From Leucogyrophana mollusca (lineage: Eukaryota; Basidiomycota; Agaricomycetes; Boletales): a DNA stretch of 37,317 nt. The position numbers and the translations under genes are program-made. The stretch spans positions 1 through 37,317 of the forward strand of contig MU266587.1 of assembly GCA_021014945.1 (NCBI GenBank). The letters run 5' to 3'. Each line of letters begins with the position of its first letter. Within the stretch, counting starts at the first letter, position 1. The notes beneath the pieces were generated by a model. The model saw nothing but the letters and a program-made list of their open reading frames with translations. It was not told the DNA's origin and searched no databases. Shown here one piece after another: positions 1-10,388 of this stretch.

Positions 1-147
1 TTCCCGCCTTTTTATGCTGGTATTAATGTTCTTATTTGGCACTTTTCGGATACACTGGCCACTTGGTATTAGAGGCCTTATTTGTCTTACTTCGACCCCA
101 ATAAGTCAGAATAAGAGCAAATAAGACAGCGGGTGGGCTTTTTCTTC
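1..147. other. A/T-rich sequence at left edge with recurring TTATTTG words
   Basis: No gene seen. The stretch repeats TTATTTG/CAAATAA words on both strands (for example around 34, 76 and 118) and directly follows the point where the KDZ reading frame loses similarity. It could be an intron, a 3' flank, the end of the KDZ element or a small insertion. Confidence 0.3.
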
Positions 148-3100
148 TTAATGGGGGAGTTGTATCGAGAGTTGGTGACTTAGAGAGATAAAGCAAAGAA
201 AAAGCACAATTAAGGTTAGAAAGGAAAACTTGTGTTTTCCTGATGTCCATATCCATGTAAGTTTCTTCCGACCCTCTGTCTCGCCATCCACCAGATCCGT
301 CATAGATCTGAGGTCGCTTTGGGTGAGCTCCTTCAACGCAATTTCCCATCCGACCTTCCCCACCATGACTGAGAGAGCTTGAAGGGCACGTCGGGCACAT
401 TGATACTTCTTCGCACATGCTGAAACCTTGTAGTCGACGCTTTTGAGGACATTACGCGCGCGCGTGTTGGCTCCTTGTCCCCGAATATTCCGGTCCTTGA
501 AGTGGTAGAGATGTGACTGGAGGCGGAGATACTGGCAGATTTGGTTGAGCGCGTCGTGGGCTTGAGCGTGTCGTAGGTGCCACTCATATTCTCGCAAACG
601 TGTGTCACAGGTATCGCCGCGACCCAGCTCCGAAGGAAGTAAAAGTTTGAATTTATGAGGCTCGACCTTCTCGGAGCCCGTACTTGCTGCCTGTGCTTGA
701 TGAACGGCGACCACGGGCATGTAGAGTATCTGTACGGTCGTCCAAAGTTCAAGCTTGCGCTGCAGTGTGTTGACGCGCTGTTGAAGCTTCGCTTTTTGGA
801 TGTCGGTGGCATGCGGGCCAACACGCGCAAGATCGTCACATAAACGTCGCCTGCAGAGAAGTCAGCAGAATACTAACCCCCACAATGATACTATACGCAC
901 TGCTGGTCCTCGAGATCAATTCCAGTTGTAATGAGTGTGCTCGGTGAGACGTCGCTATGTAGGGATACGTTGTTGCCGTTTTCCAGTTCCTTGGCCTCGT
1001 CCCGGGCGAGCATGAGACGTATACTCGATTGAGTTGGCGCTGGAGGCTAATATTTAGTACGGACAACTCCCAGATCACAAGAGGTCACTTACCGTTGACT
1101 CGACTATGGAATGGGTTGGGCATTGATCGATCAGCCTCCCATGCCTCCATCTCCGCGTTGTATCGTGCGAGATCACTTTGTTCCAGCGTAGCCTCGAGCT
1201 CCATAAGAGCGGCACGGTGATCTTGGGACTCAGACACCGCCTCCTTAATTTTTCGCAGCAGCATTGACCCTGAAAGCTTGTTAGTTGCGTTATCACGACG
1301 TGCGAGAGTAAATGTTGTACCCAAACTAACTGTTTTCTTCCAGTTCCAATCACCAAAGTGATCGTCCAACGTATCGCGCCGGCTTCCAGGGCCCATAGCC
1401 TTCGTACTGCTGGATACGGGGTTTATATTGGACCAGCCTCGCTCAATTGCCTCTCCGTCGGTGCGCCCCCCGCCTTTAATGAAGTTAAACGAAAATGCTG
1501 TTTGACAGCTCTCAACGTGCGCCGGGAGGTGGAACTTGGGCACCAAGAAGTTGACGACTTTATCTGAGCGATCGAAATGAAGGTGGGGGGGGAGAGTGTC
1601 CATGCGTTCCCACACATGCTTGTGCCATTGACAGGCGATGTCGTACGAGATGAATAGGGTTCCTCCAGTGAAACCAGCGAGAGCCGAGAATATTAAGTAG
1701 TCCATATTAGCGTACCTATCACCCACAACCAGTCAGGCACGTGTATCGTGAACCACAATATCGTATACGCACTTTTCACCCTTCTGGAGGTCGCCTACCC
1801 CGCATGGAAGCTTCATGTTATGTCGGGCGCAATCAACCGCACCCACCCCTGTTGCAGCCAACCCTCGCGACGCTTTCGTGTCGGCTAGGTTCACCGCGCT
1901 ATGGCTTGAACATGTACTTTTCTAAGTTGAGCTCTGATTAGTACCCAGTGTTGCCGTCGTAACAAAATGACGCGTACCTCTTGCGGCAAATGTGCATACT
2001 CGGCGAGATACGTTTTATAGGCTTGCTCCTCGACAAAACATGCCCATCCAAGACCCAGACTGGGATCGGCGTCTTCGCTGGAGACATTGTCGCGGCACAG
2101 ACGGAAATTGGCATCCGAAGCAATGAACTTGGTGTTCAGCCAACTGACACGGAGTAAATTATCAGTAACCGATCAGATTGGTGTGAACAAAATAACACAC
2201 CGTTTATCTGGTGGGACATCCTCCCAACTGACGGGCACATTTCTGCCTGGCTGCGGGCAAGCAGGACATACCACGGTGCATTCTCCGGCCTTCGTCGCTT
2301 GCACGCCATCCGGATCGTGTCCTCGTGCAGAGCGCTTCAACATTTTGAGATGGCGCCATTCACGAACCATGCGCATAAAGGCCTGGTAACGGTCCTGTGC
2401 AATATTACTGTCAGATAGCAGATCGCTCATCAATATATGACTGAAATACTGACCCTGAGAGGGGTGAGACCAGTGTTACACGTACGTCGCGCCAAGCTGT
2501 GATAGAACTCGTACGCAGAAGCTTTCGATTCGAATGATAGCAGGTGAAATTGCTCCAAAACTCGGAACGTCGCCGCAGATCTAGGTTCACGAACGGTTGC
2601 CGGAAACAGGCGTGCTCGAAGGAGTTGGGTTGTCGTTGAGGCTGCAGACGGGCAGTCACAAAAATCAAGCGCCACCTCATGGATACCGTGGCAGTCGATT
2701 ACCACGAAGTCGTCTCTGGGGGCTGCCTTGGGGGACATGCAGGGTTCACCAAGTTCATGACCCAGCTGGATTCGCAACCCTACGCCCTTGAGGGTGATCC
2801 GGTCGAAAAAAGAACCGTTCCATTCCTATGCCACGTTAAATGACGTCGTAAATGAGTGATCTTGCTCACCTTGATCCAATGGAGTGGATTATGAACGTGG
2901 TCGCGTACGATGCAACTCTGACACCTCATGCAAAGGCTCAAAGAGTCCTCGCATCTGTATAGAACAGGCAGTTGGGAGCCACAGTCGCAAACGGGCTTCT
3001 TCACGTTGTCTCCCCGGTCTTCCAGTCGAAGAAGCTCATCGAGGTAAGTGCTTCTCTCTGGGAGCCACTGCCGCAGAGGCTGGTCCTTCAGATCATTCAA

Positions 3101-3489
3101 AATCAGTCATTATCCTGTAAGTAGCTAAAGATACGCACACTTTGATATCGTTTCCGTTTCGGGGCATCAAAAGTAACTACTTCGGCAGTGTCGTCCAAGT
3201 TTTCAACCGTTGCTGGAGCATAATCAAACTCAAACTCTAGCTCCCCGCTATCCCATGAGTACTCGGGTCCATTGTGATCTGACGCGAGTTGGAGCTGTGG
3301 TGACTCTGGGTGAGAAGCGGCGGGAATTGTGATGAAGGAGTGTTTGGCCTTCACAGCCCCAGAGGAGGTGATGTGATACTCGATGTTTGAGATATTCTCG
3401 ACATTTTGTCGCCCGGCACTGGCACTATGACCGTGGCCATAGACCTCAATGCGTGCACCTGCGTTTTTTTTACGTCGATCAGCTCCCAT
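148..3489 (-). CDS. KDZ-family transposase with CxC2 cysteine cluster (C-terminus incomplete)
   Basis: DDE-type transposase of the fungal Kyakuja/Dileera/Zisupton group, expected to cut and move its own element in the nucleus. Hand-spliced exons, all in frame: 3489-3139, 3085-2870, 2825-2454, 2394-2201, 2143-1978, 1921-1773, 1715-1321, 1269-1093, 1039-901, 850-148 (953 codons). Exon 2 carries the Cys/His cluster (CDCGSQ, then YRCEDS, CMRCQSC, NPLHWI); exon 3 has IQLGHELGEPC and VIDCHGIHEVALDFC. Exon 5 has the acidic SDANFRL, exon 6 the HSAVNLADTK / GLAATGVGAVDCARH block, and exon 7 has SYDIACQW, VPKFHLPAH and GRTDGEAIERGWSNINP with the catalytic Glu. Exon 10 has HLYHFKDRNIRGQGANTRAR. The start was chosen at 3489 because upstream residues do not look coding. 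After TWIWTSG (about 245) the frame turns hydrophobic and stops at 148; the usual acidic/arginine-rich tail is absent, so the gene is truncated or continues past position 1. Confidence 0.9.
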
Positions 3490-3787
3490 GGCAAACGTGA
3501 GTACGAGAGAGTGCGGGTACAACAAGAGAGCTTGCCTCAGAGCATACATCAACCGGCACGCTCTCTTGCCAAGCATGGCAAAGTGCACGAGGGTGTCGAA
3601 GTCCATGTTGCTTCGCAGGTAACGACTGAGGAAGGGTGATTCACGCGTTCGCCATCAAGGAAGTAGTGGTGCATTACTGGTGTGCCAAGAATATGTAATA
3701 CAAGAGATAGATCAATCACGCTGCGACTTACTCGACACCACACGCGAATCCCAAAAAGAACACACAGCTGCTTCGTTGGCACGTATC

Positions 3788-4541
3788 TCACGCCTCACTG
3801 CACTTGCGAAACCCGGCTGCAATCAAGTGCGGTGGAAAGCCAGCTTGATCATCCCGATTGACACCCTGCATAATTTTTAGGGCGCTGAACACTAATGTAA
3901 TTGGAACTCACCTCGTCTGTGCAGGCGTGGAGAGCGTCGACTCCACAGCGTAGCTGATGAGCAGCAGTATGGAACTTGACGTGGCGACGACCGGACAGCT
4001 GTTAGTAAAGTGTCAGAACAAGAACTTCACCCACAGGGGGAAACGTACCCTGGTTTGCTCGTGAAGCCTAGATACAAGGCGTCGCAGTGATTCGACTTCA
4101 GCCGCTAGCTCTAGGCGCAACTGCACCTCATTGAACGACCCAGCCATAGCGAGATCGAGTGCACCGTTGTTGCCGGGGTCCTGGCCGATCTGCATGTCGC
4201 GAAGAGCATCCAAGAGCGCGGGTGGAAGCTGGTCGATTGCGTGTTCTCCTAAGCGGTCGACTACCGAGTAAGGTGCATCATCCAGCTCTGTGGACGGCAA
4301 TAACGCTAGGCGGAAGGGACGTAAGATCACCACTTTATCACGCAAGGGAAATAAAACTAACCTCCGTCTTCGTGGGGATACCACACACCTCCATTGGGGT
4401 ATTGATTCGCGTCAGGATATTCACTGGCTGTGAAAGCGTGAGCACATCATCATACATAGTTCCCCCGCCATACTCACATGTTGGGTCCACCCCGTGCAAC
4501 AAGTCATACTCCTCCGCAGTCATAGTGACGTGGCGTACCAT
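3788..4541 (-). CDS. Small uncharacterised protein, four exons (187 aa)
   Basis: Not recognised. Exons 4541-4382, 4287-4049, 3998-3912 and 3865-3788 splice with canonical GT/AG borders into one frame of 187 codons plus stop. The N-terminus starts MVRHVTMTAEEYDLL; the middle is acidic and helical (DRLGEHAIDQLPPALLDALR), followed by a predicted amphipathic or coiled-coil helix rich in Leu/Glu (QLRLELAAEVESLRRLVSRL), then a basic segment with His and Cys. There is no signal peptide or membrane segment. The first donor (4381) was chosen because it alone restores frame with the best acceptor; the other borders are firm. It lies about 300 bp upstream of the KDZ gene on the same strand and is divergent from the gene at 5138. 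Similar short coiled-coil proteins of unknown role are common in Agaricomycetes. Confidence 0.6.
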
Positions 4542-5137
4542 GGTAAGTGAAAGGTTGATTAGTGTGTGTTTACAGGCGGGCGGAAGGTACGGGAAGGTAC
4601 AGATAGAGTCGACGTCGTGCTCTTGAAGGCCGATGAGATGTCCGGTGATTGAAGAAACGACGCAGAGAAGCATGAGATGCCAGCGAAGGAATCACGCGGG
4701 TTCGAGAGTCGCATGGCTCCGGGAGGTTCTGATAAGCAGTGAAGCAGCGAAAGGACCAAAGAGGACAGGACAAGCATGATGAGGAACTTGAAACAGAAGA
4801 TGGGATACCCAGATGCTGTACCGGAAAGACCCCCGACGAAGGAATGAGTCCGTTCAAGTTGTTTACTGGTGTTTGGGTAAGTGCCTCATGTTTGGTGGTC
4901 AGCTTATACTAGTAACCCGAGTGCTCAATATCATTATGCATGGAGTTCGACTCTCCTTCGACGCCATACTCGTCGAGTCATCCTCTTTTATGCGCACCTC
5001 ATGGCACCGATGCGCCCCTTCTTAACTTGATGCCTGCTCACCGGTCGCACTATAAAAATGCGCATCTATTTCAGCAAACTGTAGGTCTCAATCTATCTCA
5101 ATCTTTCTTCTGTCGAACTACGCCTTCTGTCTCAACC
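4542..5137. promoter_or_regulatory. Divergent intergenic region with TATA box for the 5138 gene
   Basis: No gene seen between the two divergent starts. A clear TATAAAA lies at 5051-5057 on the + strand, about 81 nt before the ATG at 5138, followed by a pyrimidine-rich stretch (about 5090-5130) of the kind found at fungal transcription starts. Nothing comparable is obvious for the minus-strand gene. Confidence 0.55.
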
Positions 5138-5926
5138 ATGGTCGATACGTCCACGCTGCTCAGTGCTCCCGCAAACACTTCGTCTGCGACAGGAGTGAAC
5201 CGCGAGGGCCTTAACACCGTCGGTAAGTGATGCCCTTGTTCCCCAGCCCGTTGCTGACCTTACGTTCGATATATAGAGGAGATAACCGCCGCGTTGGCTG
5301 TGGTGCATATCAGCGCTAAGGACGCCCAGACCATCCTCAACGCCGTGCTTGAGGCCACGGAAACCGAGGCATCTCTTCTGCCCGAGCTGCCCGCGCCCGG
5401 TTCCCCTTCTGCCTCAGCACCCGCTTCTGTGGCTCCTACCACCGCTTCTGTCAATCCTGATGCGGACGTCGACGGCACCACTGACTCCACTCCTGTCCCC
5501 ACCGTTACTGCCGCCAGCCCCGACCCACCCACCACCGCCGTCGCGCCAACCGCCATCGCTGATCCCCCACCTGCTTTGACGGCGCCCTATGGGCAGGGGG
5601 CCATCCTCATTCCCCCGGAACCCCTTCCAGCGCCACAGATTTGGATCCAGCGCTACAAATCATTTGACTACGAGGTGCCTGGGCCGGGTGCCGCACGCCC
5701 CTTCTACTGCATCACCAAAGGAAGCAGGTTGGGAGTGTTCTCCGGATGGTAAGCCCCGTTTAAGCCAACTTCTTCGCGTTTGCAGAACTCATACTCCATC
5801 AGGGCAACCATGTCCCCTCTCGTCATTGGAGTTAGTCGTGCGGTGCTTACCCGCGTCGCCTCTGTGGCTAAAGGCGTCGAACTCTTCCACGAAGCTGTCG
5901 ACAACCTTACCGTCGAGTTGATCTGA
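5138..5926 (+). CDS. Protein with C-terminal RNase H1 N-terminal-like domain (226 aa)
   Basis: Exons 5138-5222, 5277-5748 and 5803-5926 join exactly into 226 codons plus stop. Residues about 28-55 form a helix (EEITAALAVVHISAKDAQTI); about 65-150 is a Pro/Ala/Thr/Ser-rich low-complexity linker. The last 55 residues, beginning RPFYCITKGSRLGVFSGW and continuing PLVIGVSRAV...GVELFHEAV, match the small beta-beta-alpha module at the start of eukaryotic RNase H1 (also caulimovirus viroplasmin), which binds RNA/DNA hybrids or dsRNA: aromatic-Tyr/Cys-hydrophobic, Lys-Gly, G-hydrophobic-F..W, then the alternating strand and helix. No catalytic RNase H domain follows. The acceptor at 5802 was chosen over a nearer cag at 5785 because the nearer one makes a stop. 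Agaricomycetes have many such stand-alone proteins; function unknown. Confidence 0.7.
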
Positions 5927-6615
5927 GCTCCGAACAGTGAGGGGAGGTGGTCTAACAATGTACCTATATATTACATTTTGTGTCTGTCACGTATCTCGTT
6001 GTAGTTGCCTACTGCTGTGTCATTGTTGTACATCTCAAATGCAGTTTTGTTCTTGGACTCATCAGCGATAAGAGTGAACCCTGTGCATGGTAACGAATGT
6101 ATTGGGTACCACGCCGGTTTGTGCGGCGAGGTCTGTTGCTGCACAAATACATAGGATATTAGTACGCTTGCTACACGACTGATGTTGTACAGCATAGGAT
6201 AACTCAGTTGTTTTACGGGTAAAATGTATTCAACTCTACAATAGTCATACTGTAATATTCAAACAACAGTTCATTACAATGAACTGACCTTTGAGTATTG
6301 AGAAAACCGGTAAATCTCCTACGAAAGCAATGTGTGGGATCGACTGTAATATGCTACGCCACTTTGCATGGTCAGTCGCGACTTGGTATCAACTTTCTCA
6401 CTTACACACATCTACTTAATGGGTCGACCACGACTGTACAGCTCCCCTCAAGAAGCAGCCAATGCTGCTCGCTTGTATCGCAAAACATATCATTCAAAGT
6501 AGGTCTTCGGCCTTCGTACACTGGGAACGGCGTCAACCACTGATACTTTTGTAGGAACCGCAACAGTATCAACCTTAAGGCGAAGGCCAAGTATCGTGCA
6601 CGACAATTGAGGTAA
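5927..6615. other. Intergenic, no gene seen
   Basis: A/T-richer sequence after the RNase H1-N-like gene. Short open frames here lack family resemblance and splice logic. Confidence 0.4.
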
Positions 6616-7230
6616 TTATATGTTTCATCAGATTCTGAGCTATCCTGCGTTTACCACCTTCAACCCAGCACCGGAGCCCCGCAATTGACCGCAGCCACAA
6701 TCCCGTCTATTTCGGAGACGCGTCCGCCAGTATCCAAACCGACGAGCTCTCTCGCTCACCCCGTACCGTCAGTTCGACAGCCGCAAGTCCCCAGCGGGGC
6801 CCCGGTTCGACGAAACTCTAACTCCCACAGGCATCGCCTCCAAGCCACACACTCCATCGAAGAACAGCTCTCCACGCTCGTCGGGGGCTCGGTACTAGTA
6901 AACTCATACATGAAGGAACTATGCAAGGAGATCGTTGCGGGAGGTGATATCGGGCCGGTTGAAAGCAAAATTAACGAAGTATTGGTTGTAGTGGGGAGGC
7001 TCGAGAGGAACGCTTCGGATGAAGAGGGTTGTGTGCTTCAGTTGAAAGGTTCTGGCGCAGCTTCGCGTCGGGCTCAGGACGTGACACAGCAGGTACGAGG
7101 GGTGATTGCAAGGTTCGAGGATTTACTGTGTGCATGTATGCTTGGAGTCGACAACGTTGCTGAGGCGTACTCGGCTGGCACACTATTGTTTCAAAGTTCA
7201 TCGATTGAACACATTGCGCCCTCCTTGTAG
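6616..7230 (+). CDS. Orphan open frame, possibly a last exon
   Basis: Not recognised. The frame is open from 6616 to the stop at 7228-7230 but has no ATG until about 6910, so if real it needs an upstream exon that I could not find. The first 60 residues are Pro/Ser/Thr-rich and basic (VPSGAPVRRNSNSHRHR); the rest looks globular and helical (STLVGGSVLVNSYMKELCKEI, then VESKINEVLVVVGRLERN, and RRAQDVTQQVRGVIARFEDLL). It lies 280 bp upstream of the 874-residue gene on the same strand and could be a fragment of a separate or degraded gene. Confidence 0.3.
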   Translation, partial: LYVSSDSELSCVYHLQPSTGAPQLTAATIPSISETRPPVSKPTSSLAHPVPSVRQPQVPSGAPVRRNSNSHRHRLQATHSIEEQLSTLVGGSVLVNSYMKELCKEIVAGGDIGPVESKINEVLVVVGRLERNASDEEGCVLQLKGSGAASRRAQDVTQQVRGVIARFEDLLCACMLGVDNVAEAYSAGTLLFQSSSIEHIAPSL

Positions 7231-7510
7231 TCTACCACAACATCCCGCTTGTCAACGCAAATAGACGTAATATGTACCGAGTGAGCCTTATCAGTTAGAA
7301 CCCGCGACGCGCTTGTCGTCACGAGGATGTATTTCCTCAAGGGTCTTGTCTAGAACGGGAATTTGCGGACTTAAGGATTTTCATCTCGCCTGCAGTGACA
7401 CCTCGCGTACCTCTCCCGCCTAAACCCAAATAACTCAACCAATTGACAACGTACGTTCTTGGCATATCTATTGGTCACCGTTTACCGGTTGACGCGCTAT
7501 TGTTGTCTAG

Positions 7511-10388
7511 ATGTCGACCAAGTGGGCTATGAAAGAGCAAGAAGTTTGGCTGAGGGCTTACTGTGAAGCCCATTACCGTTCATGCATGGTCACGAAAAAT
7601 TACATACACTTCTGGCCTGCGTACTACCAGGCATGGGAGTTAAAATGGCCTGAGAGATTGTTACACCCGCAACTAAAGGAAAAGCCAGCCTGGGAGCCAC
7701 TCACAGCTGCCGAGACCGAAATAGAGTCCGAGGGACGAAAAGTGCGTCAGGTGGTGAGTAGTCACGTCTTACCGACGTGTTATATCAATTGTTGACAGGT
7801 GTTGGAACGCTTCGAACAGCAACTAAAACATAAAATGTGTTGGTTGGCTACCGGCGGCAATAGGGGGAGATCAATACTCGCCAACAAGAGAACCGGCAAG
7901 GGTCAAGACGCCCTCTGTACCCTGTCTGCGCTGTCCAAAGGCACTCGTGCACCACAAGCCAGAGAAGTCTTCACCCAGCTCACTATCGTTGGTTCGGAGG
8001 ACCCGAAACTGATGTATTCCGATAATATCCGGACCCTGCTCGATGAACATGTATCGAGCCAGGGCATTGCTGGCGACCGTGCTGCCATACTGAAGGCTCG
8101 AGGGGCTATTACAAAGAAGGTATTTGCGGAGGTCGCACCGGAGGTGAAGGCGCTGGTTGAGGAGAAGAAGCTGCAAATGACGCTGGCCAAACATGAAGAG
8201 AAGAAGGCCATGAAGCTGTCGAAGCAAACACGGACACCTGCAGACACACAAGCGTATGTCAGCATGCTGTCTATGGGGAACAACATACTTACTCTGCACG
8301 GCCAGGTCTATCGACGCGATGCCCGCCACTGTGGCCAAGATCTTGCTCAACTTGCACCAACTGACCGGCTGGTCGTACACGGTCCTTGCGGGCGGGCCAG
8401 AACCAAGCAATGACGGTTCGCTGAAGTCAATGAGGTAGATAACTCACCTCGTCCCCCTTGACAATCGCTAACAGATCTATGCAAGCGTGCACGTAGGCGA
8501 GAACGATGTCGGAAAAGACTTTGGTAACGCACTTGTGGGATACAAGGACAAGATCATGAAGCCGTACGACATGTTTTTGAGGACTGCATACCCTGGTGAG
8601 TGAATTAATGATGAGTATGATTGGTGGCTCACGCAAAACATATAAGTCAAAGCCAAGGCTTACCAGTCAGGAGATAGCGTGGGCACGGGCACGTTGGAGG
8701 GGGCTCAGCCAGTTGCGGGTCCGAGTAAGACGACAAGTCACACTGACGTGATGGTATCATTCGACAATGATACTACGTACAACCTGGCCCTCGGTTCCTT
8801 AGGTGCTTCTTCATTGGCTGGTGCATCAAGTGGTGCACCACCGATGCTCATCCCTCATATACCCGGTGGTGCATCACTTGATGCACCACCGCTCATCCCG
8901 GATATACCCACTGGTGCACCATTTGGTGCACCACCGCTCACCCCGAATGCGGTTGCCGATAAGCAGCCGCACTCTGATCTCTTCGCCAGTGAGGCATCAC
9001 TCTCCGGCGCTGGTAATTCTATCAGCCCCCCATCCACCACTATGTCAAGGGCGTGTTACGACCCGAAAAACAACAAGACATTGCCCTCCAACATAGCGGC
9101 ATCGACGGGCTCTGCTCCAGCATACTATCGCGCGGGCCCAGACGCCGACAAACCCTTCGTGTTTGAAGAACTCGGCGATATCCTCGCCTGTAATTGGTCC
9201 CCTTCGCGTGTGCCTGCTACGAGCTCAGCCTCGTCTGGGTGGAGACCTTCCACCACATCGTCGCTTACTCCATCCCTGACAACCGAAACGCCAGCTGATG
9301 TCGGAACCATGTTCGATTTCACACCATCTTCGAGCGCCTCAAATACACCATCAAGCTCACGTTCCATGACCCCCGCAATGATGTCCAGTGACGCTGACTT
9401 GTTCAACTATCCGCCCTCCTCTGCGCCAAGTTCTCCTCGCAGCAATGACGAGGGTGTCTTGTCATTGCCGTCTTCTCTTGAACCGGATCTGGGGTGGGGG
9501 TCTTCATCCGGCTTGACTGCGGGTTCCGCGTTGTTTGCCGAGTCGTTCGAAAGGATAGCGCTCACTCCGGGCCTAGGTGTCAGCGCGAGCGCTGGTGACT
9601 TCGACAAGGACACTCAAGGCTTGCAGACCTTTGCTAGCCACGGGGACCACGCCGATGGCGGCAACACGGGTTCCCCCGCTCATTCGCGTCTTCCTGCGCC
9701 CGCCTCCCCCATCCCGATAAACCATCCAGCTCCCACAGCTCATACCGAGGTGCAAACGAGCCAACACCACACGGAGCCTGACAACACTCCCGAAGTCACG
9801 TGCGGTAGTCAAGCCGAGAGGCCCCCGATGCTAGAAACCCACGCCGCTGGTGAAACCGCATTCTCAACCCCTCCACGTTGGCGCCGCGCTCGTGACGCAC
9901 GCACTCAGAGAAGCCACAGTCCCGCAACTGACAGCCCCCCCGCTTTGTCACCGGCTTCATCCTCCACTCCCGCGGCCGAAGTGTCTCCCCCATCCTCTAC
10001 TCCCGCGGCCGAAGTGTCTCCCCCCGCCGTCGCAGTGAGTGTCGCGGCACGTGCTCCCGGCGCTTCCCCAATAAAGGTCAACACGACCCCCCCCGCCGTC
10101 GCAGTGAGTGTCACAGCACATGCTCCCGGCGCTTCCCCAATAAAGGTCAACACGACCCCCCCCGCCACCGCAGCGAGTGTAGCGGCTCCCACTAACTCCA
10201 CCGAAGTGCAACCAGCTGGTGGACGACCAAAGCGGACTCGAGTGGCATCAAAGCGGCGAGACCTGGACAACAGCATTGGTGGAGATTCACGAGCCGGTCC
10301 CACCAACAAATCAAAGTGAGTGCCCCTGGCCCTAACGCTCACACATATGGCTGATGAACACACCTTCAGGCGCCCAAAACGTATCTGA
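7511..10388 (+). CDS. 874-aa protein: conserved N-terminal region plus repeat-rich Ser/Pro/Ala tail
   Basis: Six exons splice cleanly: 7511-7753, 7799-8253, 8306-8434, 8486-8595, 8647-10315, 10370-10388 (875 codons with stop). Residues 1-330 are compact and look conserved: an aromatic start (EVWLRAYCEAHYRS, FWPAYYQAWELKWPE), a basic/charged middle (VKALVEEKKLQMTLAKHEEKKAMKL), then LNLHQLTGWSYTVLAGGPEP and SVHVGENDVGKDF ... MKPYDMFLRTAYP. This pattern recurs in unnamed Agaricomycete proteins, by memory. Residues about 330-860 are disordered Ser/Pro/Ala/Thr with three tandem repeat blocks (listed separately), ending in a basic nuclear-signal-like tail (GRPKRTRVASKRR and KSKRPKRI). No enzyme motif or membrane segment is visible. 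Two acceptors (8485, 8646) are AAG rather than CAG/TAG, chosen because only they keep frame. Confidence 0.75.
8802..8957 (+). repeat. Three 45-48 nt in-frame tandem repeats
   Basis: Copies start at 8820, 8868 and 8913 and encode G-A-S/P-x-x-x-A-P-P-(M)-L-I-P-x-I-P. Each copy contains GGTGCA/TGCACC words that are self-complementary within the copy. Third copy is slightly diverged; a partial copy precedes. Confidence 0.85.
9958..10023 (+). repeat. Two 33-nt in-frame tandem repeats
   Basis: 9958-9990 and 9991-10023 differ at only one or two bases and encode SSTPAAEVSPP twice. Confidence 0.9.
10024..10200 (+). repeat. Three 69-nt in-frame tandem repeats
   Basis: The word gccgtcgcagtgagtgtc begins at 10026 and 10095, and a diverged copy at 10164, an exact 69-nt period. 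The first two units encode PPAVAVSV..APGASPIKVNTT; the third is partial. Confidence 0.9.

Noticed and set aside
5138..5926. Functional RNase H
   Set aside because: Only the small N-terminal hybrid-binding-like module is present; the D-E-D-D catalytic domain is absent.
7871..8410. 179-residue minus-strand frame
   Set aside because: Antisense to exons 2 and 3 of the 874-residue gene, which splice consistently.
8802..10200. Possible CRISPR-like array because of regular repeats
   Set aside because: Repeats are directly abutting and in frame within a coding exon, with no spacers; the organism is a eukaryote.
9905..10363. 152-residue minus-strand open frame with Gly/Ala-rich repeats
   Set aside because: It is the mirror of the 69- and 33-nt coding repeats of the plus-strand 874-residue gene; repeats keep several frames open.
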